DNA from: an uncultured Burkholderiaceae bacterium | GTDB taxonomy: Bacteria > Pseudomonadota > Gammaproteobacteria > Burkholderiales > Burkholderiaceae | Reading direction: 5' to 3' | Assembly: GCA_937871985.1 (NCBI GenBank) | Contig: CALMPB010000439.1 | Span: 1 to 60,917 of the forward strand | Length of the DNA: 60,917 bases | Shown: positions 27,272 to 36,413 of the stretch, piece by piece | How the letters are laid out: every line of letters begins with the position of its first letter | Numbering within the stretch: the first letter of the stretch is position 1 | Position numbers and translations under genes: made by a program | The notes under the pieces: generated by a model | What the model saw: the letters and a program-made list of their open reading frames with translations, nothing else | The model's database searches: none | Told to the model about the DNA's origin: nothing

Positions 27272-28477
27272 TTATGCCTTGCGATCCGGCAGGCGCTTTG
27301 CAATGGCCTGGACGAGCTGCCTGGCCGCCTGCAGCTTGGGCAGCAAGGGCAGGGCATGCGTGCCGGCATCGTCGAACAGGACGAAGGTGGTGTCGTCGGC
27401 GTTCATGGCGTGCTGGGCCAGGTTGCCCACCAGCAGCGGAATGCCTTTGCGTCGGCGCTTGGCTTCGGCGTGTTCGTTCAGATTCTCGGTTTCGGCGGCG
27501 AAGCCCACGCACCATGGGCCGTTCTGCAGCGCGGCGACTTCGGCGAGGATGTCGGGATTCAGGGCGAATTGCAGCGTCGGCGCCTGGCCGTCGGCGGATT
27601 TCTTGTGCTTGTTTTCGCTGGCGTTGCTGACGTGCCAGTCGGCGACGGCGGCAACCGAAATGAAGATGTCCGCGGCCGCGGCTTGCCGCATGACGGCGCC
27701 ATGCATGTCGCGGGCGCTTTCCACGTCGATGCGCGCGACGCCGTATGGAGCGGCCAGGGCGGTGGGGCCCGAGATCAGGGTTACCTCGGCGCCCGCTTCG
27801 CGCAGCGCCTGGGCGATGGCATAGCCCGTCTTGCCGGAGGATCGGTTGGTAATGGCGCGTACCGGATCTATGGGTTCGCTGGTCGGGCCCGCGGTGACAA
27901 TGACCCGTTTTCCCGCCAGTACTTTGGGCTGTTCGAAGGCGATGAGCTCCGCCAGAATTTCTTGCGGCTCGAGCATGCGGCCGTCGCCGATTTCGCCGCA
28001 GGCCTGGTCGCCGCTGGCGGGCCCCAGCACGGATGCGCCGTCGGCCTTCAGTTGGGCGATATTGCGCTGAGTGGCCGGATGCTGCCACATTTCGCGGTTC
28101 ATGGCCGGCACGACCAGCAGGGGGCAGGAACCCTTGGCCACGCATAGCGTGGAAAGCAGGTCGTCCGCCAGGCCATGGGCAAGCTTGGCGATGAAATCGG
28201 TGCTGGCCGGAGCGATGACGATGGCATCGGCGCCGCGGGTAAGGTTGATGTGCGCCATGGAGTTGGGGATGCGCGCATCCCAGGTGTCCAGGTACACCGG
28301 CCGGCCCGACAGGGCCTGCATGGTGGTGGGGGTGATGAAATGCGTGGCCGCCTCGGTCATGACCACGTCGATGACGGCGCCTTGCTCGAGCATGCGCCGC
28401 ACCAGCTCGGCGATCTTGTAGCAGGCGATGCCGCCGGTAAGGCCTATGACATATCGTTTGTGGTCGAGATCGGGCAT
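27272..28477 (-). CDS. coaBC: Bifunctional phosphopantothenoylcysteine decarboxylase / phosphopantothenate-cysteine ligase
   Basis: Two consecutive steps of coenzyme A synthesis. The N-terminal flavoprotein CoaC half (1-190) has catalytic His76 (SMAHINL), PAMNREMW and the CGEIGDGRM loop with its Cys. The C-terminal CoaB half (about 191-401) opens with [24 protein letters not shown]. The 401-residue length is standard. It is followed by dut on the same strand and preceded by lspA (45-base gap), so ileS-lspA-coaBC-dut may form one operon. Confidence 0.96.
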   Translation of the reverse strand: MPDLDHKRYVIGLTGGIACYKIAELVRRMLEQGAVIDVVMTEAATHFITPTTMQALSGRPVYLDTWDARIPNSMAHINLTRGADAIVIAPASTDFIAKLAHGLADDLLSTLCVAKGSCPLLVVPAMNREMWQHPATQRNIAQLKADGASVLGPASGDQACGEIGDGRMLEPQEILAELIAFEQPKVLAGKRVIVTAGPTSEPIDPVRAITNRSSGKTGYAIAQALREAGAEVTLISGPTALAAPYGVARIDVESARDMHGAVMRQAAAADIFISVAAVADWHVSNASENKHKKSADGQAPTLQFALNPDILAEVAALQNGPWCVGFAAETENLNEHAEAKRRRKGIPLLVGNLAQHAMNADDTTFVLFDDAGTHALPLLPKLQAARQLVQAIAKRLPDRKA

Positions 28478-28522
28478 GGTGGGCTTTTCGGGTATGGCCG
28501 GAAGACCGGGATTGAAGGGCGT

Positions 28523-29065
28523 TCAGGCCGCTTTGCGGGCCTTGCTGCGGCGTTCCCGCCTTATGCGCAGCACTTCGTCCAGCAGCAGCAGCGCCGCGCC
28601 GCACGTAATGGCGACATCCGCGACATTGAACGCCGGAAAATACCAACTATTCCAATAAAACAGCAAAAAATCAACGACGTGCCCGTGCTGCATGCGATCC
28701 ACCAGATTGCCCACGGCGCCGCCCAGAATGGCCATCAGCGAGCTGCAGAACAGCAGTTGGCCGGGGGAGCGGCGCAGCAGGTTTATGATGAGGCCGGCCG
28801 CGCCCAGGGCGATGGCCGTGAACAGCCATCGCTGCCATCCGTGTCCGTCCGCCAGGAAGCTGAAGGCGGCGCCGGGGTTGTACAGCAGGGTAATGTTGAA
28901 GAACGGCAGCAGATGCCAGCGCTCGCCGTAGGCAAGGTGCGAATCGACATAGCTTTTCGTCAGTTGATCCAGCACGACGATGAGGAGAGCGCCCAGCATC
29001 CAGGCCCAGAATCGCCGCGCCTTGCGTGCATTGGCGGCAGTACGCGCCGGCTTGTCGCTATGCAT
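28523..29065 (-). CDS. lspA: Lipoprotein signal peptidase (signal peptidase II)
   Basis: Inner-membrane aspartyl protease that removes signal peptides from prolipoproteins. The 180-residue protein has four hydrophobic helices, the [11 protein letters not shown] motif at helix 1, and the two catalytic Asp regions [16 protein letters not shown] and [14 protein letters not shown]. Its ATG overlaps the end of ileS by eight bases, the classic ileS-lspA coupling. A relatively long basic N-terminus of about 18 residues precedes the first helix. Substrates in this window include PqiC. Confidence 0.96.
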   Translation of the reverse strand: MHSDKPARTAANARKARRFWAWMLGALLIVVLDQLTKSYVDSHLAYGERWHLLPFFNITLLYNPGAAFSFLADGHGWQRWLFTAIALGAAGLIINLLRRSPGQLLFCSSLMAILGGAVGNLVDRMQHGHVVDFLLFYWNSWYFPAFNVADVAITCGAALLLLDEVLRIRRERRSKARKAA

Positions 29066-31895
29066 GGCGGCGCGCCTCGCCCGAGCCGAACAGATTGTCG
29101 TCGCAGCGTCCGCAGAGCGTCGGGTGATCCGGATTGCGACCGACGTCGGCGCGATGGTGCCAGCATCGCTCGCATTTTTGGGCGGTGCTGGGCGTAACCT
29201 GCACGCGCAGCTCCTGGGCGGTCGGATGCAGGGTCGCGCGCGATACGATCAGGACGAAGCGCAAATCGTCTTCGAGAGAAAGCAGCAGGTCGTAGTCGTC
29301 GCCGCCGGCGTAGATGTCCAGTTCGGCCGCCAGCGACGAGCCGATTTCGCCGGTGGCGCGCACGTCCTCGATCTTGCGCATGACTTCGGCGCGGATCTCC
29401 CGCAGGCGCTGCCATTTCGCGGTGAGCTCGGCGGCATCCACCTGGTCGGGCAGGGCGTGGAACAGCTCGGTGAAGATGCTGGGTGCGTCGCCTTGCCCGT
29501 GCATGTCCTTCCAGGCCTCTTCGGCGGTGAACGACAAAATGGGCGCCATCAGCTTGAGCAGCGCGTGGGTGATATGGTAAAGCGCGGTTTGTGCCGAGCG
29601 GCGGGCCAGGCTGTTCTGGCCGGCGGTGTACAGCCTGTCCTTGAGCACATCCAGGTAGAAGGCCCCCAGGTCTTCCGAACAGAAGATCTGCAGGCGCGAT
29701 ACCGCCGGATGGAATTCGTAGCGCTTGTAGTTGGCCAGGGTTTCCTTTTGCATCTGCTCGGTCATGGCCAGCGCGTAGCGGTCGATCTCGAACATTTGAT
29801 CCAGGGGCACGGCATTGGCGTGAACGTCGAAATCGATGATATTGCCCAGCAGGAACTTGAGCGTGTTGCGGATGCGGCGATAGCCTTCGACCACGCGCTT
29901 GAGGATTTCGTCGGAAATCGACAGTTCGCCCGAGTAGTCGGTGGAAGCCGTCCACAGGCGCAGGATTTCGGCGCCCAGCGAATCGGAGACCTTTTGCGGA
30001 GCGATGACGTTGCCGACCGACTTGCTCATCTTGCGGCCCTGGCCGTCCACCACGAAACCGTGGGTCAGCAGGGCTTTGTAAGGCGGCGCGTCGTACAGCA
30101 TGCAGCTGGTCAGCAGGGACGAGTGGAACCAGCCGCGATGCTGGTCGGAGCCTTCCAGGTAGAGGTCGGCCGGCCACTTGAGTTCGTCGGCGTGCGAGCC
30201 TTTGAATGCGTGGTTTTTTCCGCCCAGCACGGTGGCATGCGTGGTGCCCGAATCGAACCAGACATCCAGCGTGTCGCGGTTCTTCTCGTAGCGCTCGGCG
30301 TCGTCGCCCAGCAGTTCGCGTGGATCCAGCGATTGCCAGGCCTCGATGCCGTCCTTCTCGACGCGCAGGGCGACCTCTTCGAGAAGCTCCACGGTGCGCG
30401 GATGCAGGTCGCCGGTTTCCTTGTGCACGAAGAAGGCCATGGGTACGCCCCATTGGCGCTGGCGCGAGAGCGTCCAGTCGGGCCGGTTGGCGATCATGGC
30501 ATGCAGACGCGCGCGTCCCCAGGCGGGGTAGAACTCGGTCTGTTCTATGCCGGCCAGGGCCGATTCGCGTAGCGTCCGGCCTTCTTTGGGCTGCCGATCC
30601 ATGCCGGCGAACCATTGGCTGGTCGCGCGATAGATGATGGGGGTTTTGTGCCGCCAGCAATGCATGTAGCTGTGGCTTTGCATTTCGTGCTTGAGCAGCG
30701 TGCCTGCTTCGTCCAGCGTTTTGACGATTTCGGGATTGGCTTTCCAGATCATGAGGCCGCCAAACAGCGGCAGGCTGTCCGCGTAATGGCCATTGCCCAT
30801 GACGGGGCCGATGATCTGGTCGTCGCGCAGGCCGTGGGCCTTGCATGAAATAAAGTCGTCCACGCCGTAGGCCGGCGCCGAATGCACGACGCCGGTACCC
30901 GCGTCCAAGGACACGTAGTCGGCCAGGTACACGGGCGACATGCGCTGATAGCCGGGGTCGGCGTCGTAGAGCGGGTGCTTGAACTCCAGGTTGGCCAGGG
31001 CCGCGCCCGTCGTCGTGGCGATGACCGTGCCGCCCAATTGCCATTGTTCCAGGCAGGAAGCGACCAGGTCTTTGGCCAGCAGCAGCAGGGGACCGGTGGC
31101 GCGAGGCTGGTCGAGCCTGACCAAGGAGTATTCGATGTCGGGGTGTACGTTGAGGGCCTGGTTGGCCGGCAGGGTCCAGGGCGTGGTGGTCCAGATGACG
31201 ACCGCGCCGTCGTCGATCTGCTCCAGGCCGAAGGCGTGGGCCAGTTTTTCCTTGTCGCCGAACTTGAAGGCGACGTGCACGGCGGGATCCTTGCGGTCGG
31301 CGTATTCGACCTCGGCCTCGGCCAGCGCCGAGCCGCAGTCGAAGCACCAGTTCACCGGCTTCAGGCCCCGGAATACATAACCTTTGTCCATGATGCGGGC
31401 CAGCACGCGAAGCTCGTCGGCTTCGTTGCTATGGTTCATGGTCAGATAGGGGTGATCCCAGTCGGCCAGGACGCCCAGGCGCTTGAAGTCCTGGCGCTGG
31501 CGGTCGATTTGCTCATGGGCGTAGGCGCGCGCCTTGGACTGGACTTCGGCGACCGGCAGGTGCTTGCCGTATTTTTTTTCGATCTGGATTTCGATGGGCA
31601 TGCCGTGGCAATCCCAGCCCGGCACATAGTGCGCGTCGTAGCCCGCCATGGAGCGGCTTTTGACGATGATGTCCTTGAGTATCTTGTTGACGGCATGGCC
31701 GATATGGATATCGCCGTTGGCATACGGCGGGCCGTCGTGCAGCACGAACTTGGGGCGTCCCTTGCTGGCGGCGCGGACGGCCGCGTACACCTTTTTTTCT
31801 TCCCATTCGGCGATCCACCCTGGTTCGCGCTTGGCCAGATTGCCGCGCATGGGGAAGGGGGATTCGGGCAAATTCAGAGTGTTTCTATAGTCCAT
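29058..31895 (-). CDS. ileS: Isoleucyl-tRNA synthetase
   Basis: Class I aminoacyl-tRNA synthetase charging tRNA-Ile. The HIGH signature is HIGH at residues 64-67, KMSKS is at 622-626, and the C-terminus carries a four-Cys zinc finger (CERCWHH...CGRCDDN), typical of bacterial type I IleRS. The ATG at 31895 gives 945 residues beginning [18 protein letters not shown], as in the family. Another ATG 33 bases upstream is in frame but unlikely. The chosen start lies inside the end of ribF, an overlap of 11 bases, so translation is coupled to it. Confidence 0.97.
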   Translation of the reverse strand: MDYRNTLNLPESPFPMRGNLAKREPGWIAEWEEKKVYAAVRAASKGRPKFVLHDGPPYANGDIHIGHAVNKILKDIIVKSRSMAGYDAHYVPGWDCHGMPIEIQIEKKYGKHLPVAEVQSKARAYAHEQIDRQRQDFKRLGVLADWDHPYLTMNHSNEADELRVLARIMDKGYVFRGLKPVNWCFDCGSALAEAEVEYADRKDPAVHVAFKFGDKEKLAHAFGLEQIDDGAVVIWTTTPWTLPANQALNVHPDIEYSLVRLDQPRATGPLLLLAKDLVASCLEQWQLGGTVIATTTGAALANLEFKHPLYDADPGYQRMSPVYLADYVSLDAGTGVVHSAPAYGVDDFISCKAHGLRDDQIIGPVMGNGHYADSLPLFGGLMIWKANPEIVKTLDEAGTLLKHEMQSHSYMHCWRHKTPIIYRATSQWFAGMDRQPKEGRTLRESALAGIEQTEFYPAWGRARLHAMIANRPDWTLSRQRQWGVPMAFFVHKETGDLHPRTVELLEEVALRVEKDGIEAWQSLDPRELLGDDAERYEKNRDTLDVWFDSGTTHATVLGGKNHAFKGSHADELKWPADLYLEGSDQHRGWFHSSLLTSCMLYDAPPYKALLTHGFVVDGQGRKMSKSVGNVIAPQKVSDSLGAEILRLWTASTDYSGELSISDEILKRVVEGYRRIRNTLKFLLGNIIDFDVHANAVPLDQMFEIDRYALAMTEQMQKETLANYKRYEFHPAVSRLQIFCSEDLGAFYLDVLKDRLYTAGQNSLARRSAQTALYHITHALLKLMAPILSFTAEEAWKDMHGQGDAPSIFTELFHALPDQVDAAELTAKWQRLREIRAEVMRKIEDVRATGEIGSSLAAELDIYAGGDDYDLLLSLEDDLRFVLIVSRATLHPTAQELRVQVTPSTAQKCERCWHHRADVGRNPDHPTLCGRCDDNLFGSGEARRHA

Positions 31896-32850
31896 GGAGG
31901 GCAAAATATTCGCGGGCGTTTTGCGCATCTTTATCGATGGCGGAAATCATGGTGGGCAAGTCGGGAAATTTTTCTTCGTCCCGGAGGTATTCGAGGAATT
32001 CGATGCGTGCCAGTTTACCGTATGCATCGACGTGGCAATCCAGCAGATGCACTTCGAGCAGGATGCGTCCGGCGTTGGATACGGTGGGGCGCACCCCCAG
32101 GCTGGCGACGCCGTTGATGGGCTGGTCGGCCAGCCCGTGGGCGCGCACCACGTACACCCCCGAGCGCGCCGCGCACAGTTGCGGCACGCGCAGGTTGAGC
32201 GTGGGGTAGCCCAGGGTCCGCCCGAGCTTCTGGCCGTGAATGATGTGGCCGCTTATGCGGTAGGCGTGGCCCAGCAGGTGTTCGGCGCGCTCCAGGTTGC
32301 CCACGGCCAGGGCGGTGCGCACTTCCGAACTGGATATCCGGTAGCCATGCTCGTCGAGCACGTCGGTAATGGTTTCAACCTCGAAGCCGTGCTGCCTGCC
32401 GGTGCGGCGCAGCAGGTCGACGTCGCCCATGCGCTTGTGGCCGAAGCGGAAATCCTCGCCCACCAGCAGCCAGCGGGTGTTCAGGCCCCGGACGAGCAGC
32501 GATTCGATGAAATCTTCGGCACTCATGTCGGACAGCGCCTGGTTGAAGTGCTCGAGAAGAATCTGGTCGATGTTCAGGCGGGCAATGGCCCAGACCTTGT
32601 CGCGCAAGCTGCTGATTTGCGTGGGAATGAGTTCGGGCCGCTGGCCGCGCATGGCGAAATAGGCGCGCGGATGCGGCTGGAAGGTCATGACGGTGGAGGC
32701 CAGGCCGCGTTCGCGGGCCGATTGGCCGACTTGGGTCAGGATGGCCTGGTGGCCGCGGTGGACGCCGTCGAAATTGCCGATGGTTACCGCGCTGGGGCGG
32801 TCGCTATCGTGGCGGGGAAGGGTGCGATAAATTATTGGGGCAGGTTTCAC
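31885..32850 (-). CDS. ribF: Bifunctional riboflavin kinase / FMN adenylyltransferase
   Basis: Makes FMN and FAD from riboflavin. The N-terminal FAD synthetase half has [11 protein letters not shown] (26-36) and the FxFGxxRxG-like [12 protein letters not shown]. The C-terminal kinase half has [11 protein letters not shown] and [11 protein letters not shown]. The 321-residue length is usual. The start is a GTG at 32850. It is divergent from purN with only 47 bases between starts, so their promoters overlap. The ribF-ileS-lspA order is conserved in many Gram-negative bacteria. Confidence 0.96.
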   Translation of the reverse strand: MKPAPIIYRTLPRHDSDRPSAVTIGNFDGVHRGHQAILTQVGQSARERGLASTVMTFQPHPRAYFAMRGQRPELIPTQISSLRDKVWAIARLNIDQILLEHFNQALSDMSAEDFIESLLVRGLNTRWLLVGEDFRFGHKRMGDVDLLRRTGRQHGFEVETITDVLDEHGYRISSSEVRTALAVGNLERAEHLLGHAYRISGHIIHGQKLGRTLGYPTLNLRVPQLCAARSGVYVVRAHGLADQPINGVASLGVRPTVSNAGRILLEVHLLDCHVDAYGKLARIEFLEYLRDEEKFPDLPTMISAIDKDAQNAREYFALHGL

Positions 32851-32897
32851 GTCTGAGAGTTTACAATTTTACGTTGTCCAGCTCAGGAAATTATATT

Positions 32898-33575
32898 TTG
32901 TTTGCCGTAAATTCTCCCTCTTGCCGTTTCGTCGTATTGATTTCCGGGCGTGGATCCAACTTGCAGGCCATCGTCCAGGCGCTACGGGAAAGGGTGCCTT
33001 CGGCGCAGGTTTGCGCCGTCATTGCCAACACCGAGGGCGCGCAGGGCCTGGCCTGGGCCAATGAGCAAGGAATAACGGCTACACTTGTGCCGCACGGCGA
33101 CTACGCCACGCGCAACGAGTTCGACCAGGCCCTGGCCAGGGCCGTCGACGCCCATCGGCCCGATTACGTGCTGCTGGCCGGTTTCATGCGTATTTTGACC
33201 GACGGGTTCGTCGAACATTTCGGCGGCCGGCTGGTCAACATCCATCCTTCGCTGCTGCCTTCGTTTCCCGGCCTGCACACGCATCGCCAGGCGCTCGAAG
33301 CCGGAGTGCAGTGGCACGGCTGCACGGTGCATTTCGTGACGCCGACGCTCGACCACGGTCCCATCATCGCCCAGGGTATCGTCCCGGTGCTGGCGGACGA
33401 TACGACTCAAACATTGGCCGAGCGTCTGCTGGAAGCGGAACACCATGTGTATGCGCAAGTGGCGTGCTGGCTGGCCGAAGGGCGAGTAACGCTGGACGCC
33501 CGGCAGCGCGTCCAGGTGCAAGGCGTCTCGACCCGTTCCTACATGATTGCGCCGCAAGGCGCGCAGGCTGAATAA
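32898..33575 (+). CDS. purN: Phosphoribosylglycinamide formyltransferase
   Basis: Transfers a formyl group from 10-formyl-THF to GAR in purine synthesis. It has the GRGSN motif at 17-21, NIHPSLLPSFPG with the catalytic Asn and His, and HFVTPTLDHGPII with the catalytic Asp. I place the start at a TTG (32898), preceded by AGGAAA with 8 bases of spacing, giving 225 residues (E. coli 212). No ATG lies in frame near the conserved N-terminus. Translation is followed 9 bases later by the methyltransferase gene. Confidence 0.94.
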   Translation: MFAVNSPSCRFVVLISGRGSNLQAIVQALRERVPSAQVCAVIANTEGAQGLAWANEQGITATLVPHGDYATRNEFDQALARAVDAHRPDYVLLAGFMRILTDGFVEHFGGRLVNIHPSLLPSFPGLHTHRQALEAGVQWHGCTVHFVTPTLDHGPIIAQGIVPVLADDTTQTLAERLLEAEHHVYAQVACWLAEGRVTLDARQRVQVQGVSTRSYMIAPQGAQAE

Positions 33576-33584
33576 AGGCAGACT

Positions 33585-35033
33585 ATGGCAACACCAGAAA
33601 AATCCCGGCGCGGGCCGTCCAAACGTTCCGAGCCCCGAAGCACCGCTGCCCGCAGTTCGGCCTCGCGCGGCTCCGAGCCGCGGCGGGGCGGCTCCCAAGA
33701 GCAAGGGCCCAGCCGGCCCTATGTCATGGCGGCGGCTCGCATCGAGCAGGTGCGCAGTGTGCTGGGCGAGGTTTTGCAGTGGGAATATCCCGCCGACGCC
33801 GTGCTGTCGCACTGGTTTCGCGCGCACCCCAAGCTGGGTTCGCGCGATCGCAGCGAAGTGGCGGACGCGGTCTTCGATGTATTGCGCAATCTGCGCCGTT
33901 ACCGGCAATTCGCCGAAAGCGGTGTCGGCCCATCGGCCCGGCGCCTGGCCATTCTGGGCTTGTCCACGGTATTCAGCAAAGATGTCCTGAACACCGGGCT
34001 GGACGACGTCGAGCGGGATTGGCTGGAGCACGTGCGGCGCATCGACGTGACGGGCTTGTCGCGGGCGGTGCGCGCCAGCCTGCCGGACTGGCTGGACGAA
34101 CGTCTGTCCCAACTGGAAGACGCCGATGCGCTGGTCGATGCCTTGAACAGTACGGCGCCTCTCGATATCCGCGTCAATCCGCTCAAGGTCGAGCGCGATG
34201 CCATGCTGGCAAGCCTGCGTTCGGGGCCGGCCGCGCGCTTCGATCCCGCTCCCACACCCTATTCGCCCTGGGGCATACGCCTGCAGGGCCGTCCGCCGGT
34301 CAATCGCTGGCCCATGTTCGAAAACGGCGAAATCGAGGTGCAGGACGAGGGCAGTCAGATTCTGGCGGCCCTGGTGGGGGTCAAGCGCGGCGAAATGGTC
34401 ATCGACTATTGCGCGGGCGCGGGCGGTAAAACCTTGCTGCTGGGCGCGCTGATGCGTTCCACCGGCCGCCTGTACGCCTTCGACGTGTCCGCGGCGCGGC
34501 TGGCGCGGGCCAAGCCCCGTTTTGCGCGCAGCGGCCTGTCCAATATCGTTCCGGTGGTCATTGCCGACGACAACGACCAGCGCGTCAAGCGCCTGCGCGG
34601 CAAGGCGCAGCGGGTGCTCATCGACGCGCCATGCAGCGGTTTGGGAACGTTGCGGCGCAATCCCGACCTGAAATGGCGTCAGCATCCTGAATCCTTGCAG
34701 GAGCTGGTGGCGGTACAGGCGCGTATTTTGCGCCAGGCTTCGCGTTGCGTGGCGCCCGGAGGGCGGCTGGTATACGCCACCTGCAGCGTCCTGCCCGAAG
34801 AGAACGAGAAGCAGGTAGAGGCATTTTTGGCCGAGAATCCCGAATTTACGCTGCTGGATGCGAGCAAGATCGTGCAAGATCGTTGCGAAAATCTGACACT
34901 TCAAGGCCCCTGGCTGGCGATGCGGCCCGACCGCCATGGCACGGACGGATTCTTTGCCGCGGTCATGGAGCGCGCCAAGCCGGCGGATGCCAAACCGGCT
35001 CTGGAGGCCGAAGAGGGGCAGGAGGGCGATTGA
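33585..35033 (+). CDS. RsmB/NOP-family SAM-dependent RNA (m5C) methyltransferase
   Basis: Probable rRNA cytosine-5 methyltransferase of 482 residues. The SAM site DYCAGAGGKT, DAPCSGLGTLRRNPDLKW with the release Cys, and ATCSVLPEEN with the catalytic TC-type Cys are all present. The first about 45 residues are a basic, Ser/Arg-rich disordered tail, followed by an N-terminal helical region (to about residue 150) that could be a diverged NusB-like domain as in RsmB. The target nucleotide cannot be told. It is 9 bases downstream of purN on the same strand. Confidence 0.88.
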   Translation: MATPEKSRRGPSKRSEPRSTAARSSASRGSEPRRGGSQEQGPSRPYVMAAARIEQVRSVLGEVLQWEYPADAVLSHWFRAHPKLGSRDRSEVADAVFDVLRNLRRYRQFAESGVGPSARRLAILGLSTVFSKDVLNTGLDDVERDWLEHVRRIDVTGLSRAVRASLPDWLDERLSQLEDADALVDALNSTAPLDIRVNPLKVERDAMLASLRSGPAARFDPAPTPYSPWGIRLQGRPPVNRWPMFENGEIEVQDEGSQILAALVGVKRGEMVIDYCAGAGGKTLLLGALMRSTGRLYAFDVSAARLARAKPRFARSGLSNIVPVVIADDNDQRVKRLRGKAQRVLIDAPCSGLGTLRRNPDLKWRQHPESLQELVAVQARILRQASRCVAPGGRLVYATCSVLPEENEKQVEAFLAENPEFTLLDASKIVQDRCENLTLQGPWLAMRPDRHGTDGFFAAVMERAKPADAKPALEAEEGQEGD

Positions 35034-35201
35034 CGCTGGCCAGGCATGCGGACAAGGCCTGCCGCCGCAGGCGTTTTGGGGCCCGATTCCGGCACAGCTG
35101 CTTGATTTTGCTCAAAAACTATTTTGCAATACCGCTGTCATAGAAAGAGCAACTGGGCTAAACTCCTCTAGTCATTCAATGCGAGGCCTAAAATAAGGTT
35201 T

Positions 35202-36413
35202 ATGGACAATTTTCTTACTTTTCTTGCCGGCGGTTTACTTCAGTATTCCTGGTGGCAAGTCGTTATTGTTACGTTGGTGCTTACCCATATCACCATTTTA
35301 GGCGTCACGATTTTCCTGCATCGCAGCCAAACGCACCGGGGCCTCGACCTTCACCCCGCGGTCATGCATTTCTTCCGCTTCTGGCTGTGGCTTACCACGG
35401 GCATGGTTACCAAGGAATGGGTGGCCATCCACCGCAAGCATCACGCCAAATGCGAGCGCGAGGGCGATCCGCACTCGCCCGTCATCTTCGGCATTGGCAA
35501 GGTATTCTTCCGCGGCGCCGAACTATACCGCCAGGAAGCGGCCAACGCCGAAACCCTCAAGCGCTACGGCCACGGCACGCCCGACGACTGGCTTGAACGA
35601 CGTCTTTACGCGCGTCATAGCGTCCTGGGTGTCATGATCATGCTGGGCATAGACCTTGCCTTGTTCGGCGTCCTGGGCCTTACCGTATGGGCCGTGCAAA
35701 TGGCCTGGATTCCCTTCTGGGCCGCCGGCGTCGTCAACGGCATCGGCCATTGGTGGGGCTACCGCAATTACGCCAGTCCCGACACCAGCACCAATGTATT
35801 TCCCTGGGGCCTGATCATTGGCGGCGAAGAGCTGCACAACAACCATCACGCCTATGGCACGTCGGCCAAGTTTTCCACCAAGTGGTGGGAGTTCGACATC
35901 GGCTGGGGCTATATCAGGATTCTCAGCGCCTTGCGCCTGGCCACTGTCCGGCGCGTGGCGCCCAAGGTCAAGCTCGAACCGGCCACGGCGCCGGTCAGCC
36001 TCCAAACGCTGGAAGGCGTCATCCTGCACCGCTACGAAATCCTGGCCCGCTATACCGACCTGATCAAGAAGGCCGCCTCCGAAGAACTCGCCAAGCTCAA
36101 GCCCTTGCGCAGCAAAGGCGGTGCCGATTCGCACTGGCAGTCGCTCAGCCGGGCCAAAAACCTTATCAGCAGCACCGACGACGCCCAGCTCGAGCCCTCC
36201 CAGCGCGCCGAGCTCGACACCGCGCTGGCCAGCAGCCAGTCCTTGTCCACCCTGGTGCAAATGCGCCGCGAGCTGACCCGCCTCTGGGAAAGTTCCACGG
36301 CCACCAGCGAGCAGTTGCTCAATGACCTGCAGGCCTGGTGCCAGCGCGCGCAGCAAAGCGGCATCGAAGGGCTGGAACAGTTCTCGTATCGGCTGCGTCG
36401 CTACGCAGCATGA
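35202..36413 (+). CDS. Membrane fatty acid desaturase (acyl-CoA / acyl-lipid delta-9 type)
   Basis: Integral-membrane di-iron desaturase that introduces a double bond into acyl chains. The three His boxes are HRSQTHR (about 41-47), HRKHH (about 78-82) and HNNHH (about 212-216), in the arrangement of the DesC/OLE1 family. Four hydrophobic helices surround them. A long soluble C-terminal region (about 270-403) is Leu/Ser/Gln-rich and helical, beyond the catalytic core. The stop overlaps the uvrD start (ATGA), which is an unexpected coupling of lipid and DNA repair genes. The regiospecificity is inferred only. Confidence 0.9.
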   Translation: MDNFLTFLAGGLLQYSWWQVVIVTLVLTHITILGVTIFLHRSQTHRGLDLHPAVMHFFRFWLWLTTGMVTKEWVAIHRKHHAKCEREGDPHSPVIFGIGKVFFRGAELYRQEAANAETLKRYGHGTPDDWLERRLYARHSVLGVMIMLGIDLALFGVLGLTVWAVQMAWIPFWAAGVVNGIGHWWGYRNYASPDTSTNVFPWGLIIGGEELHNNHHAYGTSAKFSTKWWEFDIGWGYIRILSALRLATVRRVAPKVKLEPATAPVSLQTLEGVILHRYEILARYTDLIKKAASEELAKLKPLRSKGGADSHWQSLSRAKNLISSTDDAQLEPSQRAELDTALASSQSLSTLVQMRRELTRLWESSTATSEQLLNDLQAWCQRAQQSGIEGLEQFSYRLRRYAA

